In this document: piece after piece, positions 26,217 through 35,033 of the stretch
Position numbering within the stretch: the first letter of the stretch is position 1
Layout: the number at the start of each line of letters is the position of its first letter
NCBI RefSeq assembly: GCF_004799285.1
Contig: NZ_SSND01000005.1
Location: 124,001-188,000, forward strand
Direction of reading: 5' to 3'
Origin: Aliigemmobacter aestuarii
GTDB lineage: Bacteria > Pseudomonadota > Alphaproteobacteria > Rhodobacterales > Rhodobacteraceae
DNA length: 64,000 nt
Made by a program: the position numbers and the translations under genes
The notes under the pieces: generated by a model
What the model saw: the letters and a program-made list of their open reading frames with translations, nothing else
Database searches by the model: none
What the model was told of the DNA's origin: nothing

Positions 26217-26666
26217 ATGAGCGAAGCCGTGAAACTGACCTGTGCGGCCTGCGGGCAGATGAACCGCGTGCCGGTGGCGAAACTGGCCGAAGGGCCGAAA
26301 TGCGGCGTCTGCGGTGCGGCCCTTGCCGACGGGCGGGTGCATGAACTGGACGCGGCCGCGCATGACAAGGCGCTGCGCGGCGACGATCTGCCGATCCTTG
26401 TGGATTACTGGGCGCCCTGGTGCGGTCCCTGCCGGATGATGGCTCCGGAATTCGCCAAGGCCGCGAAGGCGCTGGCGCCGCGGGTCCGACTGGCGAAACT
26501 GAACACGCAGGACTTCCCCGACATTGCCGGGCGGGCGCGCATCCAGGGCATTCCCGCGCTTGTGCTTTATCACCGCGGGCGCGAGATCGCCCGTCTGGCC
26601 GGAGCCCGGCCGGCGGCCGACATCGTGGCCTTCGTCCAGCAGAAACTGGGCGCGAAGGCCGCTTGA
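26217..26666 (+). CDS. trxC: Thioredoxin 2 (zinc-finger thioredoxin)
   Basis: A 149-residue thioredoxin with an N-terminal zinc-ribbon (CAAC at about 9-12 and CGVC at about 31-34) that distinguishes TrxC from TrxA. The redox site WCGPC lies in [17 protein letters not shown] and the cis-proline in QGIPALVLY. It reduces protein disulfides in the cytosol; TrxC in other bacteria is linked to oxidative stress. A tRNA gene follows 37 bases later on the same strand. Confidence 0.93.
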   Translation: MSEAVKLTCAACGQMNRVPVAKLAEGPKCGVCGAALADGRVHELDAAAHDKALRGDDLPILVDYWAPWCGPCRMMAPEFAKAAKALAPRVRLAKLNTQDFPDIAGRARIQGIPALVLYHRGREIARLAGARPAADIVAFVQQKLGAKAA

Positions 26667-26703
26667 CATTTCCCGGCCCATCGGCGAAATCACGCACGGC
26701 TCT

Positions 26704-26775
<72 letters not shown>

Positions 26776-26779
<4 letters not shown>

Positions 26780-26805
26780 ACCACCTTACAATCGGTTGGT
26801 TTTTC
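26776..26805 (+). terminator. Terminator overlapping the 3' end of tRNA-Ala
   Basis: ACCAACC (26776-26782) and GGTTGGT (26794-26800) form a 7-bp stem, followed by TTTT C. The left arm of the stem begins at the discriminator and CCA of the tRNA itself, so the primary transcript ends just past the mature 3' end. Confidence 0.75.
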
Positions 26806-27104
26806 TGGGGCATCGCTCTGGGAATATGGCAACAATCCATCTGCGTGCCCTCCCAAACAAATGACGCTTGCCCGCAGAACGGTTCGGCCTCGATCCGGTC
26901 TGTCCGCCTGTACTGTACGGGCGCGTTTGACTGCCGGAAAATCAGAGGATCGGGTAAGCCATCGGGGCGGGCGGGTTGCGGCGTCGAGGGATGCCACCGA
27001 CCCGCAGGCGCATTGCAGGGCCTCGATCCCGCGGGCGAAAAAGGGGGGCCTCACGCGCGGGGTGCGGTGCGGTTTCCCGCCGGAGCAGAGCCGCATGGCA
27101 GGGC
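26806..27104. other. Intergenic stretch without recognisable content
   Basis: About 300 bases between the tRNA-Ala terminator and the end of the convergent histidine kinase gene. The open frames crossing it have no homology or ribosome-binding site that I can see. I find no repeat, hairpin with T-tract or RNA gene here. Confidence 0.4.
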
Positions 27105-28091
27105 TCAGTCGGCGTCAAAGCAGATCCTGAATTGCGCGCCGATCGCGCCCGGCACATGGACGATCCGCGCGCCATGCGCCGCCAGAAGGGCCACCACGAC
27201 CGAAAGCCCCATGCCGGTGCCGCCCGCTTCGCGGCGCGTCGTGAAAAACGGCTGGAAGATCCGGTCGGCATTGCCGGGTGAAATGCCCCGGCCGTCATCG
27301 CGCACCCAGAGGCAGGGAATGCCCTCTTCCTTCACCGCCTCGATATCGACGGTGCGGGCGCCGTTCTGTTCGGAATTGGCCAGCAGTTGCGACAGGATCA
27401 GGCGCAGGCCTTCGTCCGAAAGGGGCAGGAACAGCCGTTCGCCCGACGAGGTCAGCGACAAGTCGGGGTGGGCGGCCTGAAGGTCGCGCATCACCGCCTG
27501 CACGGTCGTGTGGCCGCGGAACGTCGGTTCACGTGCGGCGGCCAAGCGACGCAGGGCGGCCAGTTGCGCCTCCATCTGGGTTGCGGCATCGGCGATCCCG
27601 TCCACAAGCCGGGGATCGGCCGGCTCGCCCGCGGGCGTGGTCGCCAGGATTTCCGCGGCACCCTTGATCGTGGTCAGCGGCGATTTCAACTCGTGGGTGA
27701 CATGGTCGGTGAAGGCACGGATCGAGGCCTCGCGGTTCTGCAGCGTGTCGGCCATGTCCAGCACCGCCTGCCCCAGATCGCGCAATTCCTGCGTGCCGTA
27801 ATGGCGCAGGGGGGCGGCTGCATCCGGCTGACCGGCCCGGACGGCTTTCGCGTGGTCGGCCAGCGCCCTGACGGGCCGCAGTAGAAGCCGCCACAACAGC
27901 CAGCCCAGGATGGCAGTCGCCAGAACGACGGCAAGGCCGACCGTCAGCGCCGAGGTGCGGAACCCCATCAGCGGCGACAGCCAGCGTACGGCCAGAAGCC
28001 CCGCGAGGGGCAGCACAAGGACCGCCGTCAGCGTTCCGCCCAGAACCAGCAGCAGCGGAGGGCGCCATTTGCGCGCGATCACCGGGCGCAT
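27105..28091 (-). CDS. Sensor histidine kinase (CreC-like)
   Basis: A 328-residue membrane-bound kinase. Two hydrophobic segments lie at about 11-36 and 47-70, giving only a very short periplasmic loop. A HAMP-like linker leads to the HisKA helix with His133 in THELKSPLT. The ATPase domain has an Asn-box variant (LLANSEQN), the DDGRGI G1 box and GTGMGLSVV. The short sensor region suggests it senses the membrane or a partner protein. The start at 28091 overlaps the end of the response regulator gene by 13 bases. The operon order is DUF4173 protein, regulator, kinase. Confidence 0.88.
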   Translation of the reverse strand: MRPVIARKWRPPLLLVLGGTLTAVLVLPLAGLLAVRWLSPLMGFRTSALTVGLAVVLATAILGWLLWRLLLRPVRALADHAKAVRAGQPDAAAPLRHYGTQELRDLGQAVLDMADTLQNREASIRAFTDHVTHELKSPLTTIKGAAEILATTPAGEPADPRLVDGIADAATQMEAQLAALRRLAAAREPTFRGHTTVQAVMRDLQAAHPDLSLTSSGERLFLPLSDEGLRLILSQLLANSEQNGARTVDIEAVKEEGIPCLWVRDDGRGISPGNADRIFQPFFTTRREAGGTGMGLSVVVALLAAHGARIVHVPGAIGAQFRICFDAD

Positions 28092-28762
28092 TCGGCCATC
28101 CTGAGCCCGATGCCATGCAGGGTTTCCACCGCGCCTTCGCATCCCGCCTCGGTCAGCTTGCGGCGCAGGTTGCGCATGTGGCTGTCCAGCGTCCGGTCAG
28201 AGACATGGACATTCCCGCCATAGACCGCCTCGATCAACTGGCCGCGCGTGACGACCATGCCGGGATGGGCCATCAGGCGCGACAGAAGCCCCATCTCGGT
28301 CGCCGTCAAGGCGACGGGCGTCGCCCCGCAGGTGCAGACATGGCGCGCCAGATCCAGCCGCAGCGCGCCGTGTTCCAGCACCGTCGCGCCGCGCGGCGCG
28401 GCGGGGGCGCTGCGTTTCAGGATCGCCTTGATCCGCGCCAGAAGTTCGCGCGGGCTGAACGGTTTGCTGACATAGTCATCGGCGCCCAATTCCAGCCCGA
28501 CGATCCGGTCGACCTCGTCATCGCGCGCGGTCAGAAACAGGATCGGCACGTCGGATTGCGCGCGGATGCGTCGGCAGACCTCGAGCCCGTCCAGTTCCGG
28601 CAGGCCCACGTCCAGCACGATCAGCGCGGGCGCCTCGCGGCGGGCGTTGCGCAGGGCGGCCTGCCCGTCGGCGGCGGTCACGACCTGATAGCCGCCGCGT
28701 TCCAGGGCGATGGTCAGCAGGTCGCGGATGCGCGGATCGTCATCGACGACGAGGATCTTCAC
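28079..28762 (-). CDS. OmpR-family response regulator (CreB-like)
   Basis: A 227-residue regulator. The receiver domain (about 1-118) has Asp51 (IVLDVGLPE) as phospho-acceptor, the acidic pair at 7-8, and Lys in VSKPFSP. The C-terminal winged helix (about 130-225) contains LTATEMGLLSRL and RTLDSHMRNLRRKL. The start is GTG at 28762 with GGGAGG upstream; it overlaps the stop of the DUF4173 gene (4 bases, GTGA). It pairs with the downstream histidine kinase. Target genes are unknown. Confidence 0.93.
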   Translation of the reverse strand: MKILVVDDDPRIRDLLTIALERGGYQVVTAADGQAALRNARREAPALIVLDVGLPELDGLEVCRRIRAQSDVPILFLTARDDEVDRIVGLELGADDYVSKPFSPRELLARIKAILKRSAPAAPRGATVLEHGALRLDLARHVCTCGATPVALTATEMGLLSRLMAHPGMVVTRGQLIEAVYGGNVHVSDRTLDSHMRNLRRKLTEAGCEGAVETLHGIGLRMAECAR

Positions 28763-30360
28763 GGCCGTTCCTCCCTTGCTCCGGCGTGATCTTGCGCCAA
28801 GAGGTAACGCCGGATCAGCGCCTTGCGCAAACCCCAATCGCGCCAGCCGTCGATTTCGGGCACGGGCGGGCGCGCAAGGCCGATGCAGAAAGGCTGCAGG
28901 GCACGGCGGTCGTGGGCGGCGATCTCGGCCGCGGCCATCGGCCCAAGGGCGCAGACATAGGCGCGGTCGACGCGCATCCCGGCTTCGGCCCGGCCGATGT
29001 TGACCTTGGCGACAATCCCCGGCGCGTTCACGAAGGCGCAGCCATAAAGTACCGCACCCGCCATCACGATGACCCGCAAGAGCAGCCAGCGGTTGCCGTG
29101 CCGCCCGGCGATCTGCCAGAGCGTCAGGCAAAGCCCGCCCGCGACAAGCGCCATCCAGATGCCCGCGGCCAGCCGCAGATGGGTCAGCCCGTAGGCCGTG
29201 ACATAAAGATCAAGCCGCAGCAGGGCCGAGACGACCAGAAGCACGTTCTGCGCCACCCACAGGATCAGCAGAGGCCGCAGCAGGGGCGACCGGTCGGTGA
29301 ACGGGCGCGAGATCAGGGCGAAGGCGCCTGCCAGAAGCGCGGTGGCAACCAACGGATAGGCCCCGCGGTGGGCATATCCCGCATAGGTCATCCCGTCGGG
29401 CAGGTCGGCCCCGCCCCAGAGATAGGTCAGGTCAAGCGCGGTCTGAACCGCGAAAAGAGCATTGAACAGGATCAGCGCATTGCCGATCGACACGGGGTTG
29501 AACCCGAAATCACTTGCCCCGATGCCCGCAGCCTCGCCCGCCGCCTCTTCAGGCCGCACAAGCCTCAGGGCCGACGCGAGTTCGGGGTGCAGCGCGGGCA
29601 GGCGTCCTGATGACAGTGCCGCCACAAGCGGCCAGATCAGTGCCGAAGCGATCAGCCAGAATCCCGCCCGCCGCAGGATCCGTTCAGGATCGGACGGCGC
29701 GGGGACAAGTGCCTCGATCCACTGGCCGAGGATGGGATTGGCGGAGGCGAGCAACAGGACGAACCCCCCGCCCGCGACAAGGGGCATTGCCCAGGCCCCG
29801 CCCGCGCGTCGTGCACTCTGCCCGAGGCTGCCTTTTGCCTGGTCCTGCCGGGTCATGGCCGAAACAAGGTCCGAGGCCCCGCGCACCGGGACCGAGGCGG
29901 CAAGCCGCAGGATCCCCCGCAGCAGGCTGCCCTTGAGGGGGCTTTCGGTATCGCAGATCGAGGCGCAGGCCGCCAGCGCGCCGATGATCGCGATGGTGAT
30001 CGACAGCGGCGTCAGGGCGACGGCCACGGGCAAGGCCGCCAGCGTCAGGATGGCCCATGCAAGGATCAGGCGGCGGCCCCTGACGGGCACCGCGATGGTT
30101 GCCGCGATGCCGAATGCGATCAGGAAGATCGCCACCGACAGGCCGGGCGGATGGTCGAAGAACAGAAGATCGGCCAGTGCCACCAGTGCAGCCAGCATGA
30201 CGCCGGCAGGGGGTGGTGTGCGCCGTGCCGCGCTTTCATCCCCCGTTCCGATGCCCGCCGCGCCGCTTGTGCCGGAAGACCCGGTGCCAAGGTCGGCATC
30301 CATCCACCAGGCGTCCTGAAGGATGGAGGTGGGAAGCCCCCCGATGGTCAGAACCCGCAT
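28759..30360 (-). CDS. DUF4173 domain-containing multi-pass membrane protein
   Basis: A 533-residue protein with a roughly 50-residue cytoplasmic-like N-terminus and then about eleven to thirteen hydrophobic segments; the C-terminal about 90 residues are largely soluble. The overall plan and the NPVSIGNALILFNALFAVQ segment fit the DUF4153/DUF4173 group. The start at 30360 follows GAGGGG. Its stop overlaps the GTG of the response regulator, so expression is coupled to the two-component system. It may be a sensory or regulated membrane partner, in analogy with CreD next to CreBC, but the sequence family differs and this is inference. Confidence 0.8.
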   Translation of the reverse strand: MRVLTIGGLPTSILQDAWWMDADLGTGSSGTSGAAGIGTGDESAARRTPPPAGVMLAALVALADLLFFDHPPGLSVAIFLIAFGIAATIAVPVRGRRLILAWAILTLAALPVAVALTPLSITIAIIGALAACASICDTESPLKGSLLRGILRLAASVPVRGASDLVSAMTRQDQAKGSLGQSARRAGGAWAMPLVAGGGFVLLLASANPILGQWIEALVPAPSDPERILRRAGFWLIASALIWPLVAALSSGRLPALHPELASALRLVRPEEAAGEAAGIGASDFGFNPVSIGNALILFNALFAVQTALDLTYLWGGADLPDGMTYAGYAHRGAYPLVATALLAGAFALISRPFTDRSPLLRPLLILWVAQNVLLVVSALLRLDLYVTAYGLTHLRLAAGIWMALVAGGLCLTLWQIAGRHGNRWLLLRVIVMAGAVLYGCAFVNAPGIVAKVNIGRAEAGMRVDRAYVCALGPMAAAEIAAHDRRALQPFCIGLARPPVPEIDGWRDWGLRKALIRRYLLAQDHAGAREERP

Positions 30361-30591
30361 GTCACGTCCCCTCGTCTTTATTGTCCTCCCCCGCTCATCG
30401 CTGTCGGGCTTGCAGGGGGAATGTGCGAAATGTGCAGTTTCGGTGCAGACCTGTCCGGGGTTGCCTGCGGCAATTTGGTGCATCGGCGATGCAGGTTTCG
30501 TGGCCCCGGTTTGACCCGGATCAAGGACCGGGCGACCGTCCGGGCGCATCCAGAGGCCAGGGAACGCGCCCTGACCCTTTGGAGGGAATAG

Positions 30592-30777
30592 ATGACCCGC
30601 TTGATGATGATCCTTTTTTCCATGATCTCGACCACCCTGATGGGCGTGGGGATCGTGATCGCGCTGACGATCGGTCAGGACACGTTGCAACCCATCCTGA
30701 TCGCGGCGGCGGTCGGCTTTGTGCTGGCCTTTCCGGTCAGCTGGTTCGTGGCACGGCAGATCGCCGGCGAAAGCTGA
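30592..30777 (+). CDS. Small two-helix membrane protein of unknown function
   Basis: A 61-residue protein consisting of two hydrophobic helices (about 4-27 and 33-54) joined by a short polar turn, ending ARQIAGES. The start at 30592 has a good GGAGGG site. It resembles short conserved membrane proteins of Rhodobacteraceae with no established function. It precedes the cytochrome b561 gene by 68 bases and may be co-transcribed. Confidence 0.75.
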   Translation: MTRLMMILFSMISTTLMGVGIVIALTIGQDTLQPILIAAAVGFVLAFPVSWFVARQIAGES

Positions 30778-30845
30778 TCGGGACGGCGACGGAAACCGCC
30801 CGCCCCGGCGTTTCAGGAAGACCTGTCGCTGAAAGGAGACCAGAC

Positions 30846-31343
30846 ATGGCACGACCCGCCCCGAAAGGCTATTCGCGCATCCAGATCAGGCTTCACTGGG
30901 TTGTGGCGGTTCTGATCGCGCTGCAGTTCATCCTGCACGAGCCGATCGCCGAGGCGTGGGACGCCTTCAAGGAAGGTGTCCAGACCGCGTTCAATCCGGT
31001 CGTGGCATTGCATGTCTTCGGCGGTCTGGCGGTTCTGGCCTTCGCGCTGTGGCGGCTGGCCCTGCGCAAGACCCGTGGGGCGCCGCCCGCGCCCGAGGCT
31101 GAACCCGCCCCCCTGCGGCTGGCCGCGCATCTGGGCCACCTGGCGCTTTATGCGCTGATGATCCTGATGCCACTGTCCGGGGCGGTGGCCTGGTTCGGTG
31201 GGATCGAGGGCGCGGCCGAGGCGCATGAGGTGATGAAGCCGCTCATGCTGATTCTCGTGGGCGTGCATGTCGTGGCGGCGCTTTGGCATCAGTTCTGGCT
31301 GAAGGACGGGCTGATGCTGCGGATGAAACGCCCGCTGGAGTGA
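30846..31343 (+). CDS. Cytochrome b561 family protein
   Basis: A 165-residue four-helix membrane cytochrome. Histidines suited to ligate two b-type hemes occur in RLHWVVA, ALHVFGG, LGHLALY and VHVVAALWHQF. The length and the N-terminal YSRIQIRLHW motif fit the bacterial cytochrome b561 (CybB) family, which transfers electrons between quinol and periplasmic acceptors. The start at 30846 follows AAAGGAG. The convergent esterase gene ends 9 bases downstream. Confidence 0.92.
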   Translation: MARPAPKGYSRIQIRLHWVVAVLIALQFILHEPIAEAWDAFKEGVQTAFNPVVALHVFGGLAVLAFALWRLALRKTRGAPPAPEAEPAPLRLAAHLGHLALYALMILMPLSGAVAWFGGIEGAAEAHEVMKPLMLILVGVHVVAALWHQFWLKDGLMLRMKRPLE

Positions 31344-31352
31344 TCCGCCCGT

Positions 31353-32126
31353 TCAGGCGTTCAGGAAGGCACGCATCGTTTCCTCGAACTCGCGGGGCTT
31401 TTCGGCATGCAGCCAGTGCCCCGCGCCGGGGATGCGCGCGAAACGCGCCTTGGGGAACAGGGCCATGATGGCGGGCCGGTGTTCGGGCAGGACGTAATGG
31501 GATGTGGCTCCGGTCAGGAACAGGGCCGGGCGCGGGAATTCCCCGGTGGTGCCAGGCCAGCCCACGATCTTCGGCATCTCGGCCTCGAGCGTGTCGAGGT
31601 TCAGCTTCCAGCGTGGCCCGCCCTCGGCCTTCAGGTCCAGCGACTGAAGGAAGAAGGCGCGCAGCGAATCGTCGGGCACGGCTGCCGCCAGCAGCCGGTC
31701 GGCCTCGCCCCGGCTGGTTACCTCGTCCAGCGGCAGTGTCCGCATCGCATCGATGTGGCGGGACTGGTCGTGGCCATAGGCCACCGGCGCGATATCGGCC
31801 ACCACCAGACGGCGGATCAGGTCGGGCCGGGTCAGCGCCAGCTGCATCGCGGCCTTGCCGCCCATTGAATGGCCCATCAGGTCGGCCTGACCGCCCAGGG
31901 TTTGGATGACCTCGGCAAGATCGGCGGCCATGCCGGGATAGTCATGCGTCGACCGGCGCGGGCTGTCGCCATGATTGCGCATGTCGACCGCGATCACCTC
32001 GCGGTCCTCGGCCATGCGACGCGCGATCACACCCCAGTTCCGGCCCGAACCGAAAAGGCCGTGGGCAATGACCAGCGGAGGAAAGGCGGGCGGGATACGT
32101 GCGGGATGAGGGATCGTGTTCAGCAT
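31353..32126 (-). CDS. Alpha/beta fold hydrolase (YbfF-type esterase)
   Basis: A 257-residue alpha/beta hydrolase. The oxyanion-hole segment AHGLFGSGRNWG, the nucleophile elbow GHSMGG, and the catalytic His in PGAGHWLHAEKP are intact; the acid is probably in the LFLTGATSHY region or nearby. This combination is typical of YbfF-like esterases acting on short acyl esters or thioesters. The start at 32126 lacks a strong Shine-Dalgarno but gives the family N-terminus; the frame is open upstream. It diverges from a small membrane-anchored protein gene. Confidence 0.88.
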   Translation of the reverse strand: MLNTIPHPARIPPAFPPLVIAHGLFGSGRNWGVIARRMAEDREVIAVDMRNHGDSPRRSTHDYPGMAADLAEVIQTLGGQADLMGHSMGGKAAMQLALTRPDLIRRLVVADIAPVAYGHDQSRHIDAMRTLPLDEVTSRGEADRLLAAAVPDDSLRAFFLQSLDLKAEGGPRWKLNLDTLEAEMPKIVGWPGTTGEFPRPALFLTGATSHYVLPEHRPAIMALFPKARFARIPGAGHWLHAEKPREFEETMRAFLNA

Positions 32127-32225
32127 GGAACAGAAAGCTATCCTTCGAGGCGGCGAAGTGCCAGAGCCATTGAAAAGGCAACGGTTTGGCGCATAGCTGG
32201 TGCGAAGATCCGACCGGAGGGGACT

Positions 32226-32594
32226 GTGAGCGCCGTCACGATACAGCAAATGGCAGACCGCGTTGCCGCGCTGATGGAGGAACGTCTGGGCGCGCGGGGG
32301 GACGGCCTGACCGACAAGCTGCGCCGGGCTGGACGCAAGCTGCCCCGCAAGGTGCGGGCTGCGGCGGATTTCCTGGCCGAAGCCGCCCATATGTCGCAGA
32401 ACCCCAGGATGCTGCTTCAGGTCGATCACGACAAGGTCGCCGAGGCTTATGACATCTGCGTGCGCCACCTGAACCGGATGCCGAACACGCGACGGCGGAC
32501 GATGCTGGCGGGCATGGCCTCGTCCATGGCCTTTTCCATCCTTGTCGTGCTGGTCCTCTTGGGTGCGGTGCTGTTCTGGCGCGGCTTCATCTGA
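32226..32594 (+). CDS. Conserved hypothetical protein with C-terminal membrane anchor
   Basis: A 122-residue protein. The first about 90 residues are soluble, helical and rich in Arg/Lys (DKLRRAGRKLPRKVRAAADF). A single transmembrane helix lies at about 98-118, with only a few residues after it, so the bulk should face the cytoplasm. The start is GTG at 32226 behind GGAGGGG. I do not recognise a functional family. It is the last gene before the glyA terminator from the opposite strand. Confidence 0.72.
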   Translation: MSAVTIQQMADRVAALMEERLGARGDGLTDKLRRAGRKLPRKVRAAADFLAEAAHMSQNPRMLLQVDHDKVAEAYDICVRHLNRMPNTRRRTMLAGMASSMAFSILVVLVLLGAVLFWRGFI

Positions 32595-32620
32595 GGGCCG
32601 CAGGGCCGTGCCGGAAACGA

Positions 32621-32645
32621 AAAGGCCCGCGCCGGAGCGCGGGCC
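32621..32645 (-). terminator. Rho-independent terminator of glyA
   Basis: A perfect 9-bp stem GGCCCGCGC/GCGCGGGCC closes over a CGGA loop (read on the + strand). On the - strand it is followed by TTTT. It lies 34 bases beyond the glyA stop and between convergent genes, so it may also help end the + strand transcript. Confidence 0.85.
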
Positions 32646-32678
32646 GATCTGTCGGAAGTGCCGGATCAGAGAACCGGA

Positions 32679-33974
32679 TCAAAGGCCCGGATAGATCGGG
32701 AAACGCGCGCAGAGATCGGCCACCTTGGCCTTGACCGCCGCTTCCACCGCGCTGTTGCCCTCTTCGCCATTGGCGGCAAGGCCATCGACCACCTCGACGA
32801 TCCAGTCGGCGATCTGGCGGAACTCTGCCTCGCCGAAGCCGCGGGTCGTGCCGGCGGGTGTGCCCAGACGGACACCCGAGGTGACGGTGGGCTTTTCCGG
32901 ATCGAAGGGGATGCCGTTCTTGTTGCAGGTGATATGCGCCCGGCCAAGCGCCTTTTCGGTCGCGTTGCCCTTCACGCCCTTCGGACGCAGGTCGACCAGC
33001 ATCACATGGGTGTCGGTGCCGCCGGTGACGATATCGAGCCCGCCCTTCATCAGCTGGTCGGCCAGCGCCTGCGCGTTCTTGATGACCTGCGCCTGATAGG
33101 TCTTGAAATCGGGCCGCAGCGCCTCGCCGAAGGCCACGGCCTTGGCGGCGATCACATGCATCAGCGGGCCGCCCTGGATTCCGGGGAAGATGGCCGAGTT
33201 GATCTTCTTCGCGATATCTTCGTCATTGGTCAGGATCATGCCGCCGCGCGGGCCGCGCAGGGTCTTGTGCGTGGTGGTGGTGGCGACATGGGCATGCGGG
33301 AACGGGCTGGGATACAGACCCGCCGCGATCAGGCCCGCGAAATGGGCCACGTCGGCCAGCAGGTAGGCGCCCACGCTGTCGGCGATCTCGCGCATGCGGG
33401 CGAAGTCGATCACCCGCGGGATGGCCGAGCCGCCGGCGATGATCATCTTGGGCTTGTGTTCGGCCGTCAGCGCCGCGATCTGGTCATAGTCGATCTGGCT
33501 GTCCTGCTTGCGCACGCCGTACTGGACGGCGTTGAACCACTTGCCCGACTGGTTCGGCTTTGCGCCATGGGTCAGGTGGCCGCCCGCATCAAGGCTCATG
33601 CCCAGAATGGTGTCGCCCGGTTGCAGCAGCGCGGTGAACACGCCCTGGTTGGCCTGCGACCCGGAATTCGGCTGCACGTTGGCAAAGCCGCAGCCGAACA
33701 GCTTGCAGGCGCGTTCGATGGCCATGTTTTCCGCGACGTCGACGAACTGGCAGCCGCCGTAATAGCGCTTGCCCGGATAGCCTTCGGCGTATTTGTTGGT
33801 CATCACCGAACCCTGCGCTTCCATCACGGCGCGGGAGACGATGTTCTCGGACGCGATCAGTTCGATCTCGTCGCGCTGGCGCCCAAGCTCGCTGGTGATC
33901 GCACCAAAGAGTTCGGGGTCACGGCTGGACAGCGGTTCGGTGAAAAATCCGGCATCGCGGTGGGGGGCGTTCAT
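32679..33974 (-). CDS. glyA: Serine hydroxymethyltransferase
   Basis: A 431-residue PLP enzyme interconverting serine and glycine with transfer of a one-carbon unit to tetrahydrofolate. Lys237 in [14 protein letters not shown] binds PLP; the N-terminal [10 protein letters not shown] and the [13 protein letters not shown] motifs are intact. Length is normal. Together with gcvTHP in this window it balances glycine, serine and one-carbon supply. It diverges from the NAD kinase gene across 212 bases. No glycine riboswitch precedes it. Confidence 0.97.
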   Translation of the reverse strand: MNAPHRDAGFFTEPLSSRDPELFGAITSELGRQRDEIELIASENIVSRAVMEAQGSVMTNKYAEGYPGKRYYGGCQFVDVAENMAIERACKLFGCGFANVQPNSGSQANQGVFTALLQPGDTILGMSLDAGGHLTHGAKPNQSGKWFNAVQYGVRKQDSQIDYDQIAALTAEHKPKMIIAGGSAIPRVIDFARMREIADSVGAYLLADVAHFAGLIAAGLYPSPFPHAHVATTTTHKTLRGPRGGMILTNDEDIAKKINSAIFPGIQGGPLMHVIAAKAVAFGEALRPDFKTYQAQVIKNAQALADQLMKGGLDIVTGGTDTHVMLVDLRPKGVKGNATEKALGRAHITCNKNGIPFDPEKPTVTSGVRLGTPAGTTRGFGEAEFRQIADWIVEVVDGLAANGEEGNSAVEAAVKAKVADLCARFPIYPGL

Positions 33975-34186
33975 GGGCGTCTCCTGTTCCGGGCTACGGG
34001 CGGTTGGCGGCTATTTAGCGGAAGGCCGGGCGCGCAGAAAGGCACGAAAACGACGCAAGCGGCGTTTTGGGCGAAAAGAAATCCGCCAATGGGAAACATT
34101 CTTTCATTGTATGCCACGGCATCCCGCCGGAAGGCTTGAATTCGGCCTTTCGCCCGGCCAGTCTGGCCTGGCAGAGGGAGGGAAGG

Positions 34187-34957
34187 ATGGCCGCGAAGGA
34201 AAGACTGATCGGGTTCGCGGCCAGCACCGCGCCCGAGGCGCAGGCGGCCCTTGCCGCCCTGACCGCATTGCATGGCCAATGCCCCCCGCATGCCGCTGAT
34301 GTGATCGTCGCCCTTGGCGGGGACGGGTTCATGCTGCAGACCCTGCACGAGACACAGAGCCTTGATACCCCCGTCTACGGCATGAACTGCGGCACCATCG
34401 GTTTTCTGATGAACGCCTACCGGATCGAGGGGCTTCGCGAACGGCTGGATGCGGCCAAGGAGGAGGTGATCAACCCGCTGGCGATGAAGGCGGGGACGAT
34501 GTCGGGCGAAATCGTCCACGCCCTTGCGATCAACGAGGTCTCGCTGCTGCGGCAGGGGCCGCAGGCCGCCAAGCTCAGGATTTCCATCGACGGGCGGGAA
34601 CGCATGGCCGAACTGGTCTGCGACGGTGCGCTGGTTTCCACCCCGGCCGGGTCGACGGCCTACAACTATTCCGCGCACGGGCCGATCCTGCCGATCGGAT
34701 CGGACGTGCTGGCCCTGACGGCAATCGCGGCCTTCCGTCCGCGGCGGTGGCGCGGCGCGGTGATCCCCAAATCGGCCCATGTGCGCTTTGACGTGCTCGA
34801 TCCGGGCAAGCGCCCGGTCATGGCCGATGCCGACAGCCGGTCGGTGCGCGACGTGGCCTATGTGGAAATCCGGTCCGAGCCGAAGGTGCGCCACCGCATC
34901 CTGTTCGATCCCGGCCACGGGCTGGAAGAACGCCTGCTGAACGAACAGTTCGCCTGA
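34187..34957 (+). CDS. nadK: NAD kinase
   Basis: A 256-residue ATP-NAD kinase that makes NADP+. The GGDG motif is in IVALGGDGFMLQ and the conserved NE/D segment in LAINEVSLLRQ; TPAGSTAYNYSAHGPIL is the family's glycine-rich region. The start at 34187 follows GGGAGGGAAGG and gives the expected compact N-terminus; the upstream open frame to 34067 is rejected. With nadE elsewhere in the window it covers the last steps to NAD(P). Confidence 0.95.
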   Translation: MAAKERLIGFAASTAPEAQAALAALTALHGQCPPHAADVIVALGGDGFMLQTLHETQSLDTPVYGMNCGTIGFLMNAYRIEGLRERLDAAKEEVINPLAMKAGTMSGEIVHALAINEVSLLRQGPQAAKLRISIDGRERMAELVCDGALVSTPAGSTAYNYSAHGPILPIGSDVLALTAIAAFRPRRWRGAVIPKSAHVRFDVLDPGKRPVMADADSRSVRDVAYVEIRSEPKVRHRILFDPGHGLEERLLNEQFA

Positions 34958-34977
34958 GCCGCGGTCCATCTGCTGCC

Positions 34978-35033
34978 GTCAGTCTGGGGCGGTCAGTCCG
35001 CGCCTGTCAGTCTGGGGCGGTCAGTCTGTAGCG
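34978..35033. repeat. Four tandem 14-base repeats at the 3' end of the sigma-54-type regulator gene
   Basis: Units start at 34978, 34992, 35006 and 35020: GTCAGTCTGGGGCG, GTCAGTCCGCGCCT, GTCAGTCTGGGGCG, GTCAGTCTGTAGCG. Units 1 and 3 are identical, so a 28-base higher-order duplication is also visible. The last unit contains the stop codon of the regulator on the - strand (35021-35023). Confidence 0.85.

Noticed and set aside
30592-30777. Reading the 61-residue protein as a CTP synthase fragment
   Set aside because: The sequence is two hydrophobic helices with no synthetase or amidotransferase motif.
34978-35033. The 14-base tandem units as a CRISPR array
   Set aside because: Units are contiguous with no unique spacers, and no cas genes are present.
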